Source of the DNA: Ochrobactrum chromiisoli
GTDB lineage: Bacteria; Pseudomonadota; Alphaproteobacteria; Rhizobiales; Rhizobiaceae
NCBI RefSeq assembly: GCF_026241335.1
Contig: NZ_JAPHAV010000009.1
Span: 62,001-126,000 of the forward strand
Direction: 5' to 3'
DNA: 64,000 bases
Positions 8,348-17,825 of this stretch are shown here, one piece after another. Position numbers and translations under genes: made by a program. The first letter of the stretch is position 1, and each line of letters begins with the position of its first letter. The notes beneath the pieces are model-generated. The model was not told the origin of the DNA and ran no database searches. It saw nothing but the letters and a program-made list of their open reading frames with translations.

Positions 8348-9327
8348 AGCGAACCTCCAAGCTCATCCTCAATATGAGCATGAATAATCTGGTCAAATGA
8401 GGTTTCTGCCTCAAAGCCCAACGCACGCGCGCGCTTGGCTTCAAAACCCGGCGCCCATCCCGCACACATCTTTATGATCATCTCATCCGGCTCGCGACGA
8501 ATAAGCGCGACCGCTTTTTCACCGGCGATACGGCGTAATGCTTCGATCTGTTCTCCGACGGTGACGGAAAGACCCGGCATAAACAAATTGCGGCGCGCTC
8601 CAACGCGCTGAAGATCCATCGTCGCCCCATGAATGAGAAAGCCAACGGCAGAGCGCGGCGAAGCATGCCAATGACGAACGTCTTCGGATACGGGCAACAC
8701 GGCTTCCTGCCCGATCAAGGGCTCACGCAAGATATTCGAGAAGAAGCCTGATGCGGCGGCATTGGGCTTGCCCGGACGAATGCAAATCGTCGGCAAGCGG
8801 ATACCAATGCCATCGAAAAAGCCGCGCCGCGTATAATCCGACAACAGCAACTCGCAGATTGCCTTCTGCGTGCCATAACTGGTTAGTGGCGTCAGGTGAA
8901 ACTCATCGGGAATAGGAAACGGCAGCGGCGCGCCGACAACTGCAATCGAAGACGTGAAAACAATGCGCGGAAAATAACCGTCTTCCATGTGCGCGTGGCG
9001 AACGGCATCAAACAGAAGGCGCGTGCCATCGAGATTGATCCGGTATCCCTTATCAAAATCAAGCTCTGCTTCACCCGAAACAATGGCCGCCAGATGAAAA
9101 ATGATATCTGGGCGTGTTTCGATCAGCTTCTCAGCGGTGCCGGGTACAGAAAAATCGCCACTTTCAAGCCTGACCTTGCCTGTAAAACCTGCAGGCGATT
9201 CCGGCTTTACGGCATCGACCAGCGTCAGTGTTTCGATTGACTTGCCATCAAGGCCGCCATCTTTAACCAATCGCTGCGACAGCTTGCGGCCGACCATACC
9301 TGCCGCGCCTATAATCATAATATGCAT
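8344..9327 (-). CDS. denD: NAD-dependent epimerase/dehydratase-family dehydrogenase, DenD-like
   Basis: A 327-residue extended short-chain dehydrogenase. The N terminus MHIMIIGAAGMVGRKLSQRL is a GxxGxxG nucleotide site, followed by FHLAAIVSGEAELD and the SYGTQK catalytic Tyr/Lys pair. The sequence strongly resembles D-erythronate dehydrogenases (DenD). I chose the ATG at 9327 because GGAGGAGAAG precedes it. It is the first gene of the minus-strand operon with the hydroxyacid dehydrogenase and IlvD-type dehydratase. The usual erythronate/threonate partners (OtnK kinase, OtnC aldolase) are absent here, so the natural substrate may differ. Confidence 0.65.
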   Translation of the reverse strand: MHIMIIGAAGMVGRKLSQRLVKDGGLDGKSIETLTLVDAVKPESPAGFTGKVRLESGDFSVPGTAEKLIETRPDIIFHLAAIVSGEAELDFDKGYRINLDGTRLLFDAVRHAHMEDGYFPRIVFTSSIAVVGAPLPFPIPDEFHLTPLTSYGTQKAICELLLSDYTRRGFFDGIGIRLPTICIRPGKPNAAASGFFSNILREPLIGQEAVLPVSEDVRHWHASPRSAVGFLIHGATMDLQRVGARRNLFMPGLSVTVGEQIEALRRIAGEKAVALIRREPDEMIIKMCAGWAPGFEAKRARALGFEAETSFDQIIHAHIEDELGGSL

Positions 9328-9497
9328 TGTCTTCTCCTCCACGACAGGTCTTATTCGATTCTGTGTGCTCCAACACCACAAGCCCGAAAAAGTATTTGTA
9401 AGGTTGTCTGATAACCTTATATCATGCGCTTGAAAACCAAAATAATGAATTTGCCCTCTGCATCATCGAACAAGGCAGGCAGGCGGCTGGAGGAATC

Positions 9498-10967
9498 ATG
9501 CAACTGGAAATCAGACCAACGAGCGCCGCTGACATCGCATCAGATCATGTGCAGGCGCTGGTCGCTCAATTGGGAGCAGACCTTGTTCTGTGCGGCGACG
9601 ATATGGATCGCTATTGCCGGGACTGGCACGATGATGTGATTAGCAGTGCTCTTGCGGTGCTGCGTCCGCGCTCCACACAAGATGTGTCCGCATGCGTAAA
9701 AGCGGTGAGCGCGCGTGGACTTTCCATTGTCCCGCAAGGCGGCAATACCGGTCTTGTGCTTGGCGCAATACCCGATTCCCCAGCAACGCAGGTTGTTCTA
9801 AACCTTGAGCGCATGACAACGGTGCGCAGCATTGATGCCGATGATTTTTCGGCAGTCGTCGAGGCTGGCTGCATTCTGTCGGAATTCAAGGACAGGGTTG
9901 AAGCGGCTGGAATGTTCTTTCCACTTGCGCTGGGCGCACAGGGGTCTTGTCGCATTGGCGGCAATGTGTCCACCAATGCAGGCGGCATTAATGTGCTGCG
10001 CTATGGCATGACGCGTGAACTCGTCCTCGGTCTGGAAGTTGTGCTACCGGATGGCTCCATTTTCGATGGCCTTTCAACGCTGCGCAAAGATAACCGCGGT
10101 ATAGACCTGAAGCAGCTGTTCATTGGCGCTGAGGGCACTTTGGGCATCATTACAGCCGTTGCCGTCAAGCTTATGCCGCATCCTGAACAGGTCACGACCG
10201 CGCTGCTCGGACTGAATTCTCTTGATGATGCGATCGCGCTCTATCGCCGCGCACGATATGATTGTTGCGACTTGATGTCGGCATTCGAGTTCATGCCACC
10301 TCTTGCCTTCACTCTGGCACGCGAAGCAATGCCGGATTTGGCCCTACCGATGGATGGAAATTACCCGGCCTATGTGCTGATGGAAATTTCCGGCTCCGGC
10401 CTGATCGATATTGAAGACCTCATGCAGCGCTTTCTTGAAAACGTCATGCAGGATGGTCTTGTTGTGGACGGGGTTATTGCAACTTCGCATGACCAATCCC
10501 GTAAACTGTGGCTGTTCCGCGAAGGAATGAATGAAGGTCAGGCCAAGCGTGGGCCACATCTGCGGACAGACGTTTCTGTGCCATTGTCGCGCCTCGCCGA
10601 TTTTGTCCGTGACGCAGAAGCTGCCGTTTATGCTTCTCTTCCAGAGTGCATTTGCGTGTCTTACGGTCATGTTGGCGACGGCAATGTTCACCTCAATGTT
10701 CTGCCGCCCATGATGCTTGATCGCAAAGAGATTGATGCCTGCATTTATGCAGCCAAAAACATCATCAATGATGTGCTCGAACGTTACCAAGGCTCAATCA
10801 GCGCAGAACATGGGATTGGCCGTCTGAAGCGTCCAGATTTTGAAAAACGCCTGCCTGATATTCGCAGGCAGTTGCTGAGCAAGATCAAGACTGCAATTGA
10901 TCCGGCTCACGTGATGAATCCGGGCTGCCAATTGAGCTTTCCTGTGAACTCTCAAGCAAGCGCCTGA
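9498..10967 (+). CDS. FAD-binding D-2-hydroxyacid dehydrogenase (GlcD / D-2-hydroxyglutarate dehydrogenase type)
   Basis: A 489-residue flavoenzyme. The FAD-binding (PCMH) fold shows VPQGGNTGLVLGA, LGAQGSCRIGGNVSTNAGG and the GAEGTLGIIT motif. The C-terminal domain carries SYGHVGDGNVHLNV, whose His residues bind a metal, and SAEHGIGRLK. This matches FAD-linked oxidases that oxidise D-lactate, glycolate or D-2-hydroxyglutarate. GGAGGAATC precedes the ATG. It diverges from the DenD operon across about 170 bp and is followed by a TRAP operon, so it may oxidise the hydroxyacid imported by that system. The substrate is not certain. Confidence 0.83.
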   Translation: MQLEIRPTSAADIASDHVQALVAQLGADLVLCGDDMDRYCRDWHDDVISSALAVLRPRSTQDVSACVKAVSARGLSIVPQGGNTGLVLGAIPDSPATQVVLNLERMTTVRSIDADDFSAVVEAGCILSEFKDRVEAAGMFFPLALGAQGSCRIGGNVSTNAGGINVLRYGMTRELVLGLEVVLPDGSIFDGLSTLRKDNRGIDLKQLFIGAEGTLGIITAVAVKLMPHPEQVTTALLGLNSLDDAIALYRRARYDCCDLMSAFEFMPPLAFTLAREAMPDLALPMDGNYPAYVLMEISGSGLIDIEDLMQRFLENVMQDGLVVDGVIATSHDQSRKLWLFREGMNEGQAKRGPHLRTDVSVPLSRLADFVRDAEAAVYASLPECICVSYGHVGDGNVHLNVLPPMMLDRKEIDACIYAAKNIINDVLERYQGSISAEHGIGRLKRPDFEKRLPDIRRQLLSKIKTAIDPAHVMNPGCQLSFPVNSQASA

Positions 10968-11516
10968 AGAATATACACAGGCGCGCTGCATGCGGGCGGA
11001 CTTTGCGCACATAATATGTGGGGAACCTTTGCCTGCATGCGTTGCTGCGAAGCGCGGAGCGACGGTCAATCTCTATCGATGTTTTTTGCGGGCCCGCTGA
11101 TAACGCAGACAACCGTTTAAAGTTAAGCTTTAACAGACGATCACTGAACACGTAATTTCAGTTCTGGACAGGGAAACAAACTCCAACTAAAACAGTTGGC
11201 ACGGTTGTCAGACATCCTGACAATAAGGCAGCGTCGGTTTTGGAGGCCGCTGTCTTATAAGATGAGCATAGCCTTGTTCCATGTGGAGGAGAAGGCCAGC
11301 AAGCGACCTGTTTGTCGCTAAATGTTGAGTCGTATGTTTCCCTGTGCCGGAGACAGGAAACAAATAATTGTAGCTTCCATTGGAGGGAGGCTATCGGGAG
11401 GAGGGTCGCTTGAATTCAAAGCATTCGCTGAGTGCACTCAGAATTTTGCCTGCCAATGTGCAAAATGCTATTTTGTTCGACCGCGTCTCTGCGCCGAATA
11501 CAAAAGGCATGATGTC
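10968..11516. promoter_or_regulatory. Regulatory gap upstream of TRAP operon with several palindromes
   Basis: No credible gene is seen in this 549-bp gap. It holds a GCGCCTG/CAGGCGC stem at the dehydrogenase stop (10960-10984), a perfect CACATAATATGTG palindrome at 11008-11020, the palindrome TTGTCAGACATCCTGACAA at 11205-11223, and an AGCGAC/GTCGCT stem at 11302-11319. The 19-bp element has two 7-bp arms around ACATC and is the best operator candidate for a GntR-type repressor of the TRAP operon. No regulator gene for it lies alongside. Confidence 0.4.
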
Positions 11517-12053
11517 ATGATCAAGAAGCTAACTGATCTGTTTTTCCGATTTCTGGCGCTGCTTATGATTTTGGCGCTGGCAAGCATGGCACTGATGGTT
11601 TTCATCAATGTTGTCCTTCGCTATGGCATGAATTCAGGCATTGCCATTTCCGATGAAATGTCCCGATACTTTTTTGTCTGGCTGACCTTTATTGGTGCCG
11701 TCGTTGCACACCGTGAAAACCTGCATATGGGTGTGGAAACGGTCGTTTCACGCTTTGGGCGAACCGGCAGAATTGTTCTCATGGGCTTTTCCAACCTGAT
11801 CATTCTGGGCGTTTCGGCGGTCCTGTTTTGGGGAACCTGGCAGCAACTACCAATCAACGCCTCCATGGTCGCGCCTGTGAGCGGTCTTTCCATGGGCTGG
11901 GTTTACGGCATCGGATTGTTCACGGGCGCCGGCATTTTCCTGATTTCGCTTGAAAGACTGTTCCGCATTGTAACGGGCCGCATCACCGAAGACGAAATTT
12001 CTGCCTTCGCGGGTGAACATACTAGCATTGAAAAACTCTCGGAGCGTGCCTGA
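11517..12053 (+). CDS. TRAP transporter small permease (DctQ family)
   Basis: A 178-residue protein with four predicted membrane helices. DctQ motifs include NVVLRYGMNSGIAISDEMSRYFFVW and VAHRENLHMGVE. I chose the ATG at 11517 (AAAAGG upstream, hydrophobic N terminus immediately after); the in-frame extension to 11322 is not credible protein. The stop overlaps the dctM start by one base, giving tight coupling. The order is Q-M-P, unlike the P-Q(-M) order of the left-edge and right-hand systems. Confidence 0.85.
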   Translation: MIKKLTDLFFRFLALLMILALASMALMVFINVVLRYGMNSGIAISDEMSRYFFVWLTFIGAVVAHRENLHMGVETVVSRFGRTGRIVLMGFSNLIILGVSAVLFWGTWQQLPINASMVAPVSGLSMGWVYGIGLFTGAGIFLISLERLFRIVTGRITEDEISAFAGEHTSIEKLSERA

Positions 12054-13330
12054 TGACTCTTCTCGTATTCATTGGATCGCTCGTCGGCGCCATGGCCATC
12101 GGCGTACCGGTCGCTTTTGCACTTATGCTCTGTGGTGTCGCGCTGATGTGGCACATGGACATGTTCAATACGCAGATCATTGCGCAGAACATGATTGCAG
12201 GCGCTGATACATTCACACTGCTGGCGATCCCTTTCTTCATTCTCGCTGGTGAGTTGATGAACTCAGGCGGCCTGTCCCGCCGGATCATTGATTTTGCAAT
12301 TGCCTGCGTTGGTCATATTCGCGGTGGATTGGGCATCGTCGCCATTTTCGCGGCCATCATCATGGCGTCGATTTCCGGCTCTGCGGCTGCCGACACTGCA
12401 GCACTTGCTGCCATTCTCATTCCGATGATGGCCAAGGCGGGTTATAATGTTCCTCGCTCTGCCGGCCTTATTGCTGCAGGCGGCATTATTGCGCCGGTCA
12501 TTCCACCTTCAATGGCCTTCATTGTCTTCGGTGTCGCCGCCAATGTCTCCATCACCAAACTTTTCATGGCAGGCATCTTCCCCGGCATCTTGATGGGAAT
12601 CTGTCTCATCATCACCTGGCTGTTGGTTGTCCGGAAGGACAAAGTCGAAACTCTTCCTCGCGTTTCAGGCAAAGAGCGCCTGAAAGCCAGTGGTCGCGCT
12701 GCATGGGCACTTGGCATGCCTGTCATCATTCTGGGTGGCATCCGGGCCGGAATTGTAACGCCCACTGAGGCGGCGGTCGTTGCGGCCATGTACGCCCTCT
12801 TTGTGGGCATGTTCATTTACCGCGAACTCAAGATTACCGATCTTGGTCACGTGTTTCTTCGAGCCGCGAAAACAACGTCTGTTGTTATGTTCCTTGTCTG
12901 CGCGGCTCTCGTGTCTGCCTGGCTTATTACAGCAGCGAATATTCCGGCTGAGATCAGCAATTATATCGAACCACTGATCGACCGTCCGACCTTGTTGCTC
13001 TTCGTGATCATGCTTCTGGTTCTGGTTGTGGGTACAGCACTTGATCTGACACCCACGATTCTGATCTTAACGCCGGTTCTGATGCCGATTATCCAAAAAG
13101 CAGGTATTGACCCTGTTTATTTCGGCGTTCTCTTTATCATGAACACATCTATCGGCCTTCTCACACCACCGGTTGGTGTTGTGCTGAACGTCGTCTCCGG
13201 CGTTGGCCGCGTGCCGCTCGGTCGTGTCATAACAGGCGTTTTTCCGTTCTTGATTGCCGAGATTTGCGTATTGCTCCTTCTGGTTCTGTTCCCAAGTCTC
13301 GTTCTTGTTCCTGCCAGCTGGCTCTATTGA
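12053..13330 (+). CDS. TRAP transporter large permease (DctM family)
   Basis: A 425-residue membrane protein with about 12 helices. Family landmarks are AIPFFILAGELMNSGGLSRRI, SISGSAAADTAALAAILIP, the GIVTPTEAAVVAAMYALFVG segment and LLTPPVGVVLNV. This is the subunit that carries the sodium-coupled transport channel. It is co-transcribed with the small permease upstream (1-nt overlap) and the binding protein downstream (43-nt gap). Confidence 0.92.
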   Translation: MTLLVFIGSLVGAMAIGVPVAFALMLCGVALMWHMDMFNTQIIAQNMIAGADTFTLLAIPFFILAGELMNSGGLSRRIIDFAIACVGHIRGGLGIVAIFAAIIMASISGSAAADTAALAAILIPMMAKAGYNVPRSAGLIAAGGIIAPVIPPSMAFIVFGVAANVSITKLFMAGIFPGILMGICLIITWLLVVRKDKVETLPRVSGKERLKASGRAAWALGMPVIILGGIRAGIVTPTEAAVVAAMYALFVGMFIYRELKITDLGHVFLRAAKTTSVVMFLVCAALVSAWLITAANIPAEISNYIEPLIDRPTLLLFVIMLLVLVVGTALDLTPTILILTPVLMPIIQKAGIDPVYFGVLFIMNTSIGLLTPPVGVVLNVVSGVGRVPLGRVITGVFPFLIAEICVLLLLVLFPSLVLVPASWLY

Positions 13331-13373
13331 GCCACTGGTTTCTTCTACTTTCTATAACTCTGGGAGGATACTT

Positions 13374-14384
13374 ATGAGAAAATTCCTAATCGCAACAACC
13401 GCACTGGTTTCTGCCGTTGCAACGTTTGCCATTGCACCAGCGCAGGCTGAATTCAAGAGCCGCAATATCCGCGTCTCCAATGGCATCAATGCTGATCACC
13501 CGGTTGGCGATGGCATCAAGGCAATGCAGGCATGTCTTGATGAAAAATCGGATGGAAAGCTGAAGCTGACCGCATTCTGGGGTGGCGCTTTAGGCGGTGA
13601 TCTTCAGGCAACGCAGGCTCTGCGTTCTGGCGTTCAGGAAGCCGTTGTCACGTCCTCTTCGCCTCTGGTTGGCATTGTTCCAGCACTCGGCGTCTTCGAT
13701 CTTCCGTTCCTGTTCGCCAACGCTGAAGAAGCCTATACCGTCATGGATGGTGAATTCGGCGATCTTCTGAATGAAAAGCTCGATGCAGCAGGTCTGGTTA
13801 ATCTGGGTTATTGGGAGAACGGCTTCCGCAACCTGTCCAACTCCAAGCGCCCAGTCAACAAATGGGAAGATCTTGAAGGTATGAAAGTTCGCGTTATGCA
13901 GAACAATATCTTCCTCGATACATTCAAAAATTTTGGCGCCAATGCCACTCCAATGGCCTTTGGTGAAGTTTTCTCCGCGCTGGAAACAAAGGCGATTGAT
14001 GCACAGGAAAATCCCTATGTGACAATCGACACCTCTAAATTTTATGAAGTGCAGGAATATGTTTCCGAAACAAAACACGCTTACACACCATTTCTTTTCT
14101 TGTTCTCCAAGCCCATCTTCAACACCTATTCTCCTGAAGAACAGGCTGCTCTGAAGGAATGTGCCAGCGTTGGTCGCGATGTCGAACGCAGCGTGATTGC
14201 CGAACTGAACAAGAAGTCGCTGGCAAAAATCGAAGCGGCTGGCGTTAAATTCAACACGATCACGCCCGAAGAACATGCCCGCATCCTCGAAAAGTCTCAG
14301 GTGATCTACGAAAAGCATAAGGCTGACATCGGCCCGGATATCGTTGACCGCGTTCAGAGCATCCTCGCTGATCTGCGCAAGTAA
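13374..14384 (+). CDS. TRAP transporter solute-binding protein (DctP family)
   Basis: A 336-residue periplasmic protein with signal peptide MRKFLIATTALVSAVATF... cleaved near AQA-E (about residue 24). It has GMKVRVMQNNIF, ANATPMAFGEVFSALE and the AIDAQENPYVTID motif, all typical of DctP. The start at 13374 has GGGAGG 7 nt upstream; a longer frame overlapping dctM is rejected. It is the last gene of the Q-M-P operon, and a strong terminator follows 23 nt after the stop. The ligand is unknown; neighbouring sugar-acid enzymes suggest a hydroxy or sugar acid. Confidence 0.9.
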   Translation: MRKFLIATTALVSAVATFAIAPAQAEFKSRNIRVSNGINADHPVGDGIKAMQACLDEKSDGKLKLTAFWGGALGGDLQATQALRSGVQEAVVTSSSPLVGIVPALGVFDLPFLFANAEEAYTVMDGEFGDLLNEKLDAAGLVNLGYWENGFRNLSNSKRPVNKWEDLEGMKVRVMQNNIFLDTFKNFGANATPMAFGEVFSALETKAIDAQENPYVTIDTSKFYEVQEYVSETKHAYTPFLFLFSKPIFNTYSPEEQAALKECASVGRDVERSVIAELNKKSLAKIEAAGVKFNTITPEEHARILEKSQVIYEKHKADIGPDIVDRVQSILADLRK

Positions 14385-14406
14385 ATCTAAGCACCAATGC
14401 AAAAAG

Positions 14407-14443
14407 GAAAGCCCGCAGTGTTCATTCACCGCGGGCTTTTTTC
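14407..14443 (+). terminator. Rho-independent terminator after TRAP operon
   Basis: A 10-bp stem (GAAAGCCCGC paired with GCGGGCTTTT) with a 14-nt loop is followed by a run of T residues. It ends the plus-strand TRAP operon and separates it from the minus-strand DMT permease gene. Confidence 0.85.
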
Positions 14444-14477
14444 ATTGAGAAGTTTTTGAAAGATAAAGAATACGCTT

Positions 14478-15377
14478 TCAGGCTTCCCGCTTTACCCGTT
14501 GTTCACGGAAGAAGATGAACAACCCTGATCCCACGATGAGCACTGCGCCGATCATCATGCTTGTTCTCGGAACATCTCCAAAGAACATCCAGCCAAACAG
14601 CACAGCCCACAACAAAAGCGTATATTGCAACGGAGCGACTGTTGCCGCATCGGATATTTTCAATGCGCGATTAACGAGCATATGCGCAGCCATCGCAACG
14701 ATTCCCAAAAGCAGCATGAGTGCAAGATCGGTAGACGTTTCCATCGGCCGCCAGTCAAACGGCGCAAAAATGAAGCCCGCGATCAGCGCACCCATTAATT
14801 GAAAGAAAACCAGCGTCTTGTCCGGTGTGGCGCGTAGGCTGCGGCCTGAGACCATCATGAAAGCAAAGGCAATCGTACCGAGAATTGAAATAATTGCGGG
14901 CGCGGTAAACATGGCACTGGAAGGATTAAGCGCGATAATCACCCCCACGAAACCGATACCAATGGCTGTCCAGCGACGCCAGCCAACTTTTTCGCCAAGC
15001 AGAAAAGGCGAAGCCGCCGCCACATAGATCGGAGCGGCCAACCAATATGTCATAACATCAGCCAGCGGCAGATACATGACCGCATAGTAGAACGCAAAGA
15101 CCTCCAAGGTCGAAAAGAAAACACGTGCTGCTTGCAGCAAAGGTTTTTCTGCTCTCACAATGGGTTGAAGCCCAGCCCGCCAAAGAAAGGGCGCCAAAAT
15201 TATAAGCGCCGCAACGCTGCGAATGAGAATAACCTGACCAACGCTGTAACTGGCGACAAGCCATTTACCCATTGCATCGTTTAATGAAAACATCAGCATG
15301 CCGATAAGCATAATAGCCGGTCCGGCGATTGCTGGCATGGCGCTACCGCCGTGGTGTGGTTGCGTGGTGGCAGACAT
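14478..15377 (-). CDS. EamA/DMT-family permease
   Basis: A 299-residue membrane protein with ten hydrophobic helices in two EamA repeats (SLNDAMGKWLVASYSVGQ opens the first; DAATVAPLQYTLLLWAVLFG lies in the second). DMT carriers export or import metabolites. The start MSATTQPHHG has CGGAGG just upstream, favoured over an ATG 15 nt earlier. It lies 39 nt downstream of the enolase-superfamily dehydratase gene on the same strand, so the pair probably form an operon; the permease may handle the dehydratase substrate or product. That link is inferred. Confidence 0.82.
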   Translation of the reverse strand: MSATTQPHHGGSAMPAIAGPAIMLIGMLMFSLNDAMGKWLVASYSVGQVILIRSVAALIILAPFLWRAGLQPIVRAEKPLLQAARVFFSTLEVFAFYYAVMYLPLADVMTYWLAAPIYVAAASPFLLGEKVGWRRWTAIGIGFVGVIIALNPSSAMFTAPAIISILGTIAFAFMMVSGRSLRATPDKTLVFFQLMGALIAGFIFAPFDWRPMETSTDLALMLLLGIVAMAAHMLVNRALKISDAATVAPLQYTLLLWAVLFGWMFFGDVPRTSMMIGAVLIVGSGLFIFFREQRVKREA

Positions 15378-15416
15378 GGAGCCTCCGATCATGACTGTAA
15401 GTTAAATTGCTCGACC

Positions 15417-16619
15417 TTATATCGAGGCTGTATCTGAAACCCGGCGGCTTACCGTGAATGCTTTGTCCAGCTCCGGGTTTAATGCCATACCAAGACCCGG
15501 GCCGGGCGGCACCGTAATCATGCCGTTCTTCACCTCTGGCAAAGCCGTGACAAGATCGCGATACCAGGTCCGATAAAAGGCACGGACACTCTCCTGCACC
15601 AGTGCGTTCGGCGCATTGAGCGAAAGATGGGTCGAAGCACACAACACCACCGGACCAGTACAGTCATGGGGGGCAACAGGCAGATGCCACGCTTCAGCCA
15701 TGGACGCAATTTTCCGCGCTTCCGACAATCCGCCGCACCAGGAAATATCCAGCATGACAATGCCCGCAACGCCGGTTTCAAGATAATCGCGAAAGCCCCA
15801 TCGCGAGGCCAGCGTTTCAGATGCGGAAATGGGCGCAGGAGAAACGTCTGCATAGCGTTTGAGACTGGAGAGACTGTCCATCTTGATGGGGTCTTCATGC
15901 CAGAAAGTGCCATAAGGCGTCAGCGCTTTTGCGATCTGCATCGCGGGCAAAAGCTGCCACATGGAGTGGAATTCCACCATAATATCGATGCGATCGCCAA
16001 CGGCCTTGCGGATTTTTTCAAAAGGCTCAAGCGCTGCTTTCATATCCGACGATGCGATATATTGACCGCGCGTTTTTTCCGCAGCAGCATCAAAAGGCCA
16101 GATTTTCATAGCCGTGATGCCCTCTTCAAGAAGAGAGTGGGCCAATTCATCTGCCCTGTGCAGAAAGCCATTCAGATCATCATAATCACGACCGGTTGAA
16201 AGGCCATAATTGCCCGTGGTCTGACCCGTCGCTTTCTTGATATATTCCGTGCCTGCACAGGTGTTGTATGTTCGGATTTCGCGGCGGGTGAACCCACCCA
16301 AAAGCTGCGCGATTGGCTGGTTTGTCGCTTTGCCGAAGATATCCCATAAGGCGATATCAAAGGCCGAGTTGCCGCGCACTTCCGCTCCAGATGAGCGAAA
16401 GCCGACATAGCCCACAAGGTCAGATGCCAGACGGTCTATTTCGAGTGGATCGCGGCCAATAACCCGTGGTGCAACATATTCATGGATGTAAGCTTCAACA
16501 GTTTCCGCACCGAAAAATGTTTCGCCAAGTCCGGTGATCCCCTCATCCGTATGAACAAGAACCCACAGCAGATTGGCGCGCTCTGCCACACGCACAGTTT
16601 CCAGTGCGGTAATCTTCAT
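15417..16619 (-). CDS. Mandelate racemase/enolase-superfamily sugar-acid dehydratase
   Basis: A 400-residue protein. The N-terminal capping domain is followed by a TIM barrel with likely metal and catalytic residues: K172 (AMKIW), E216 and H218 (VEFHSMW), E242 (WHEDP), E268 (SASETLASR), D291 (LDISWCGG) and H318 (APHDCTGPV). This pattern fits acid-sugar dehydratases of the mannonate/galactonate/gluconate groups, which remove water from an aldonate. GAGGAGGAACTG precedes the ATG. The neighbouring gluconate 5-dehydrogenase-like gene, divergent across 330 bp, supports hexonate metabolism. The exact aldonate cannot be named. Confidence 0.82.
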   Translation of the reverse strand: MKITALETVRVAERANLLWVLVHTDEGITGLGETFFGAETVEAYIHEYVAPRVIGRDPLEIDRLASDLVGYVGFRSSGAEVRGNSAFDIALWDIFGKATNQPIAQLLGGFTRREIRTYNTCAGTEYIKKATGQTTGNYGLSTGRDYDDLNGFLHRADELAHSLLEEGITAMKIWPFDAAAEKTRGQYIASSDMKAALEPFEKIRKAVGDRIDIMVEFHSMWQLLPAMQIAKALTPYGTFWHEDPIKMDSLSSLKRYADVSPAPISASETLASRWGFRDYLETGVAGIVMLDISWCGGLSEARKIASMAEAWHLPVAPHDCTGPVVLCASTHLSLNAPNALVQESVRAFYRTWYRDLVTALPEVKNGMITVPPGPGLGMALNPELDKAFTVSRRVSDTASI

Positions 16620-16949
16620 CAGTTCCTCCTCTTGCTCCCAAGGTCCTCCTTACATGGCCTTGCTATCCGGCTCAAGCCGACTGATCAAACTATTCATTTA
16701 ATTGGCATTTTGAGCATCAGACTTTGAAAGCGCAACTGAACTTTCATGGGCCGGGTGCGATGCTCCTGCAATCTCGAAAGCCTTAAGCATATTTTCATGC
16801 GGAAAAACGGAAAAAACCGCATATCGATTTTTTAAAACGCCGTTTTGGGGTTCTCCCGCTGTTCAACTTTGTGTCTGTTATCGATAGCATTTAAGCAAGA
16901 ATATGCGTACCAAAGACCATTCATGCGTCTGAATATCTGGGAGAAACTT
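16620..16949. promoter_or_regulatory. Divergent promoter region with LacI/GntR-like operator candidate
   Basis: No gene is seen in these 330 bp between two divergent sugar-acid genes. At 16876-16889 the near-palindrome TGTTATCGATAGCA (12 of 14 positions symmetric about a central CG) resembles operators of LacI-family gluconate repressors, which centre on a TTA..CG..TAA core. It lies about 60 nt upstream of the SDR start. No matching regulator gene is adjacent. Confidence 0.35.
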
Positions 16950-17717
16950 ATGACATTTCCGCTGTTCAACCTGTCGGGAAAACTGGCGCTGATAACGGGG
17001 TCAAATCAGGGCATTGGCTTCGCGCTCGCACAAGGTCTGGCGGAACATGGCGCGGAGGTCGTCATCAACGGCCGCAATCAGGCCAAAGTCGAAACTGCGG
17101 TGAAGATCCTGCAAGATGCAGGTCATAAAGCGCATATCTCCACCTTCGATGTGACTAATCGTGAAGCCGTCAAAGCAGGCGTCGATGCTATCGAGCGCGA
17201 CATCGGCGCAATTGAGATTCTGATCAACAATGCGGGAATGCAGCATCGTGCACCGCTTGAGGATTTCCCGGAAGACAAATGGCTGCAACTGCTGGAAACC
17301 AATGTTTCAAGTGTCTTCTATGTCGGCAAGGCTGTTGGGCGTCATATGATCGGTCGCAAACGCGGCAAGATCATCAATATCGCGTCCGTGCAAAGCGAAC
17401 TCGCCCGCCCGTCAATCGCGCCCTATACCGCAACCAAAGGTGCCGTGCGCAACCTGACACGCGGCATGGCAACCGACTGGGCCAAACACGGGCTCCAGAT
17501 CAATGCAATTGCACCGGGCTACTTCAAAACACCACTCAATCAGGCGTTGGTCGATAATCCTGACTTCACCGGCTGGCTGGAAAAGCGGACACCGGCGGGC
17601 CGCTGGGGGAATGTCGAAGAACTGGTCGGCGCTGCGGTCTATCTTAGCGGCAGCGCCTCTTCCTTCGTCAATGGCCAGGTGCTTCATGTTGATGGCGGCA
17701 TGACCGCAAGCGTTTGA
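16950..17717 (+). CDS. SDR oxidoreductase, gluconate 5-dehydrogenase-like
   Basis: A 255-residue classical short-chain dehydrogenase. TGSNQGIGFA binds NAD(P), NNAGMQHRAPLEDF follows, and the catalytic residues are S146 (NIASVQS), Y159 and K163 (YTATKGAV). The sequence closely follows the gluconate 5-dehydrogenase group (Gno/IdnO), which interconverts gluconate and 5-ketogluconate. The ATG at 16950 has GGGAGA 6 nt before it. A dispersed repeat begins just after the stop codon. Confidence 0.78.
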   Translation: MTFPLFNLSGKLALITGSNQGIGFALAQGLAEHGAEVVINGRNQAKVETAVKILQDAGHKAHISTFDVTNREAVKAGVDAIERDIGAIEILINNAGMQHRAPLEDFPEDKWLQLLETNVSSVFYVGKAVGRHMIGRKRGKIINIASVQSELARPSIAPYTATKGAVRNLTRGMATDWAKHGLQINAIAPGYFKTPLNQALVDNPDFTGWLEKRTPAGRWGNVEELVGAAVYLSGSASSFVNGQVLHVDGGMTASV

Positions 17718-17721
17718 CGCC

Positions 17722-17825
17722 TAGAACATTTCCTGTTTTGATTGAATCATTGGAAATGCTCTATCGGTTTGTTTCCACGCATTATCCCACGCAAAACCGC
17801 TTCGGGCTTTTCGGAATGTGCTCTA
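17722..17825. repeat. Dispersed palindromic repeat, class I
   Basis: Runs from TAGAACATTTCC to a final GCTCTA. Internal TTGTTTCCACGCATTATC and AAAACCGCTTCGGGC match the copies at 5.6 and 27.3 kb. Its right end supplies the TAG stop of serA on the minus strand, while the left end lies 5 nt after the SDR stop, so the element fills the whole gap between two convergent genes. Confidence 0.75.

Noticed and set aside
13254-13373. Upstream extension of the DctP gene into dctM
   Set aside because: A good ribosome-binding site and signal peptide begin at 13374; the extension is not signal-like and overlaps another gene.
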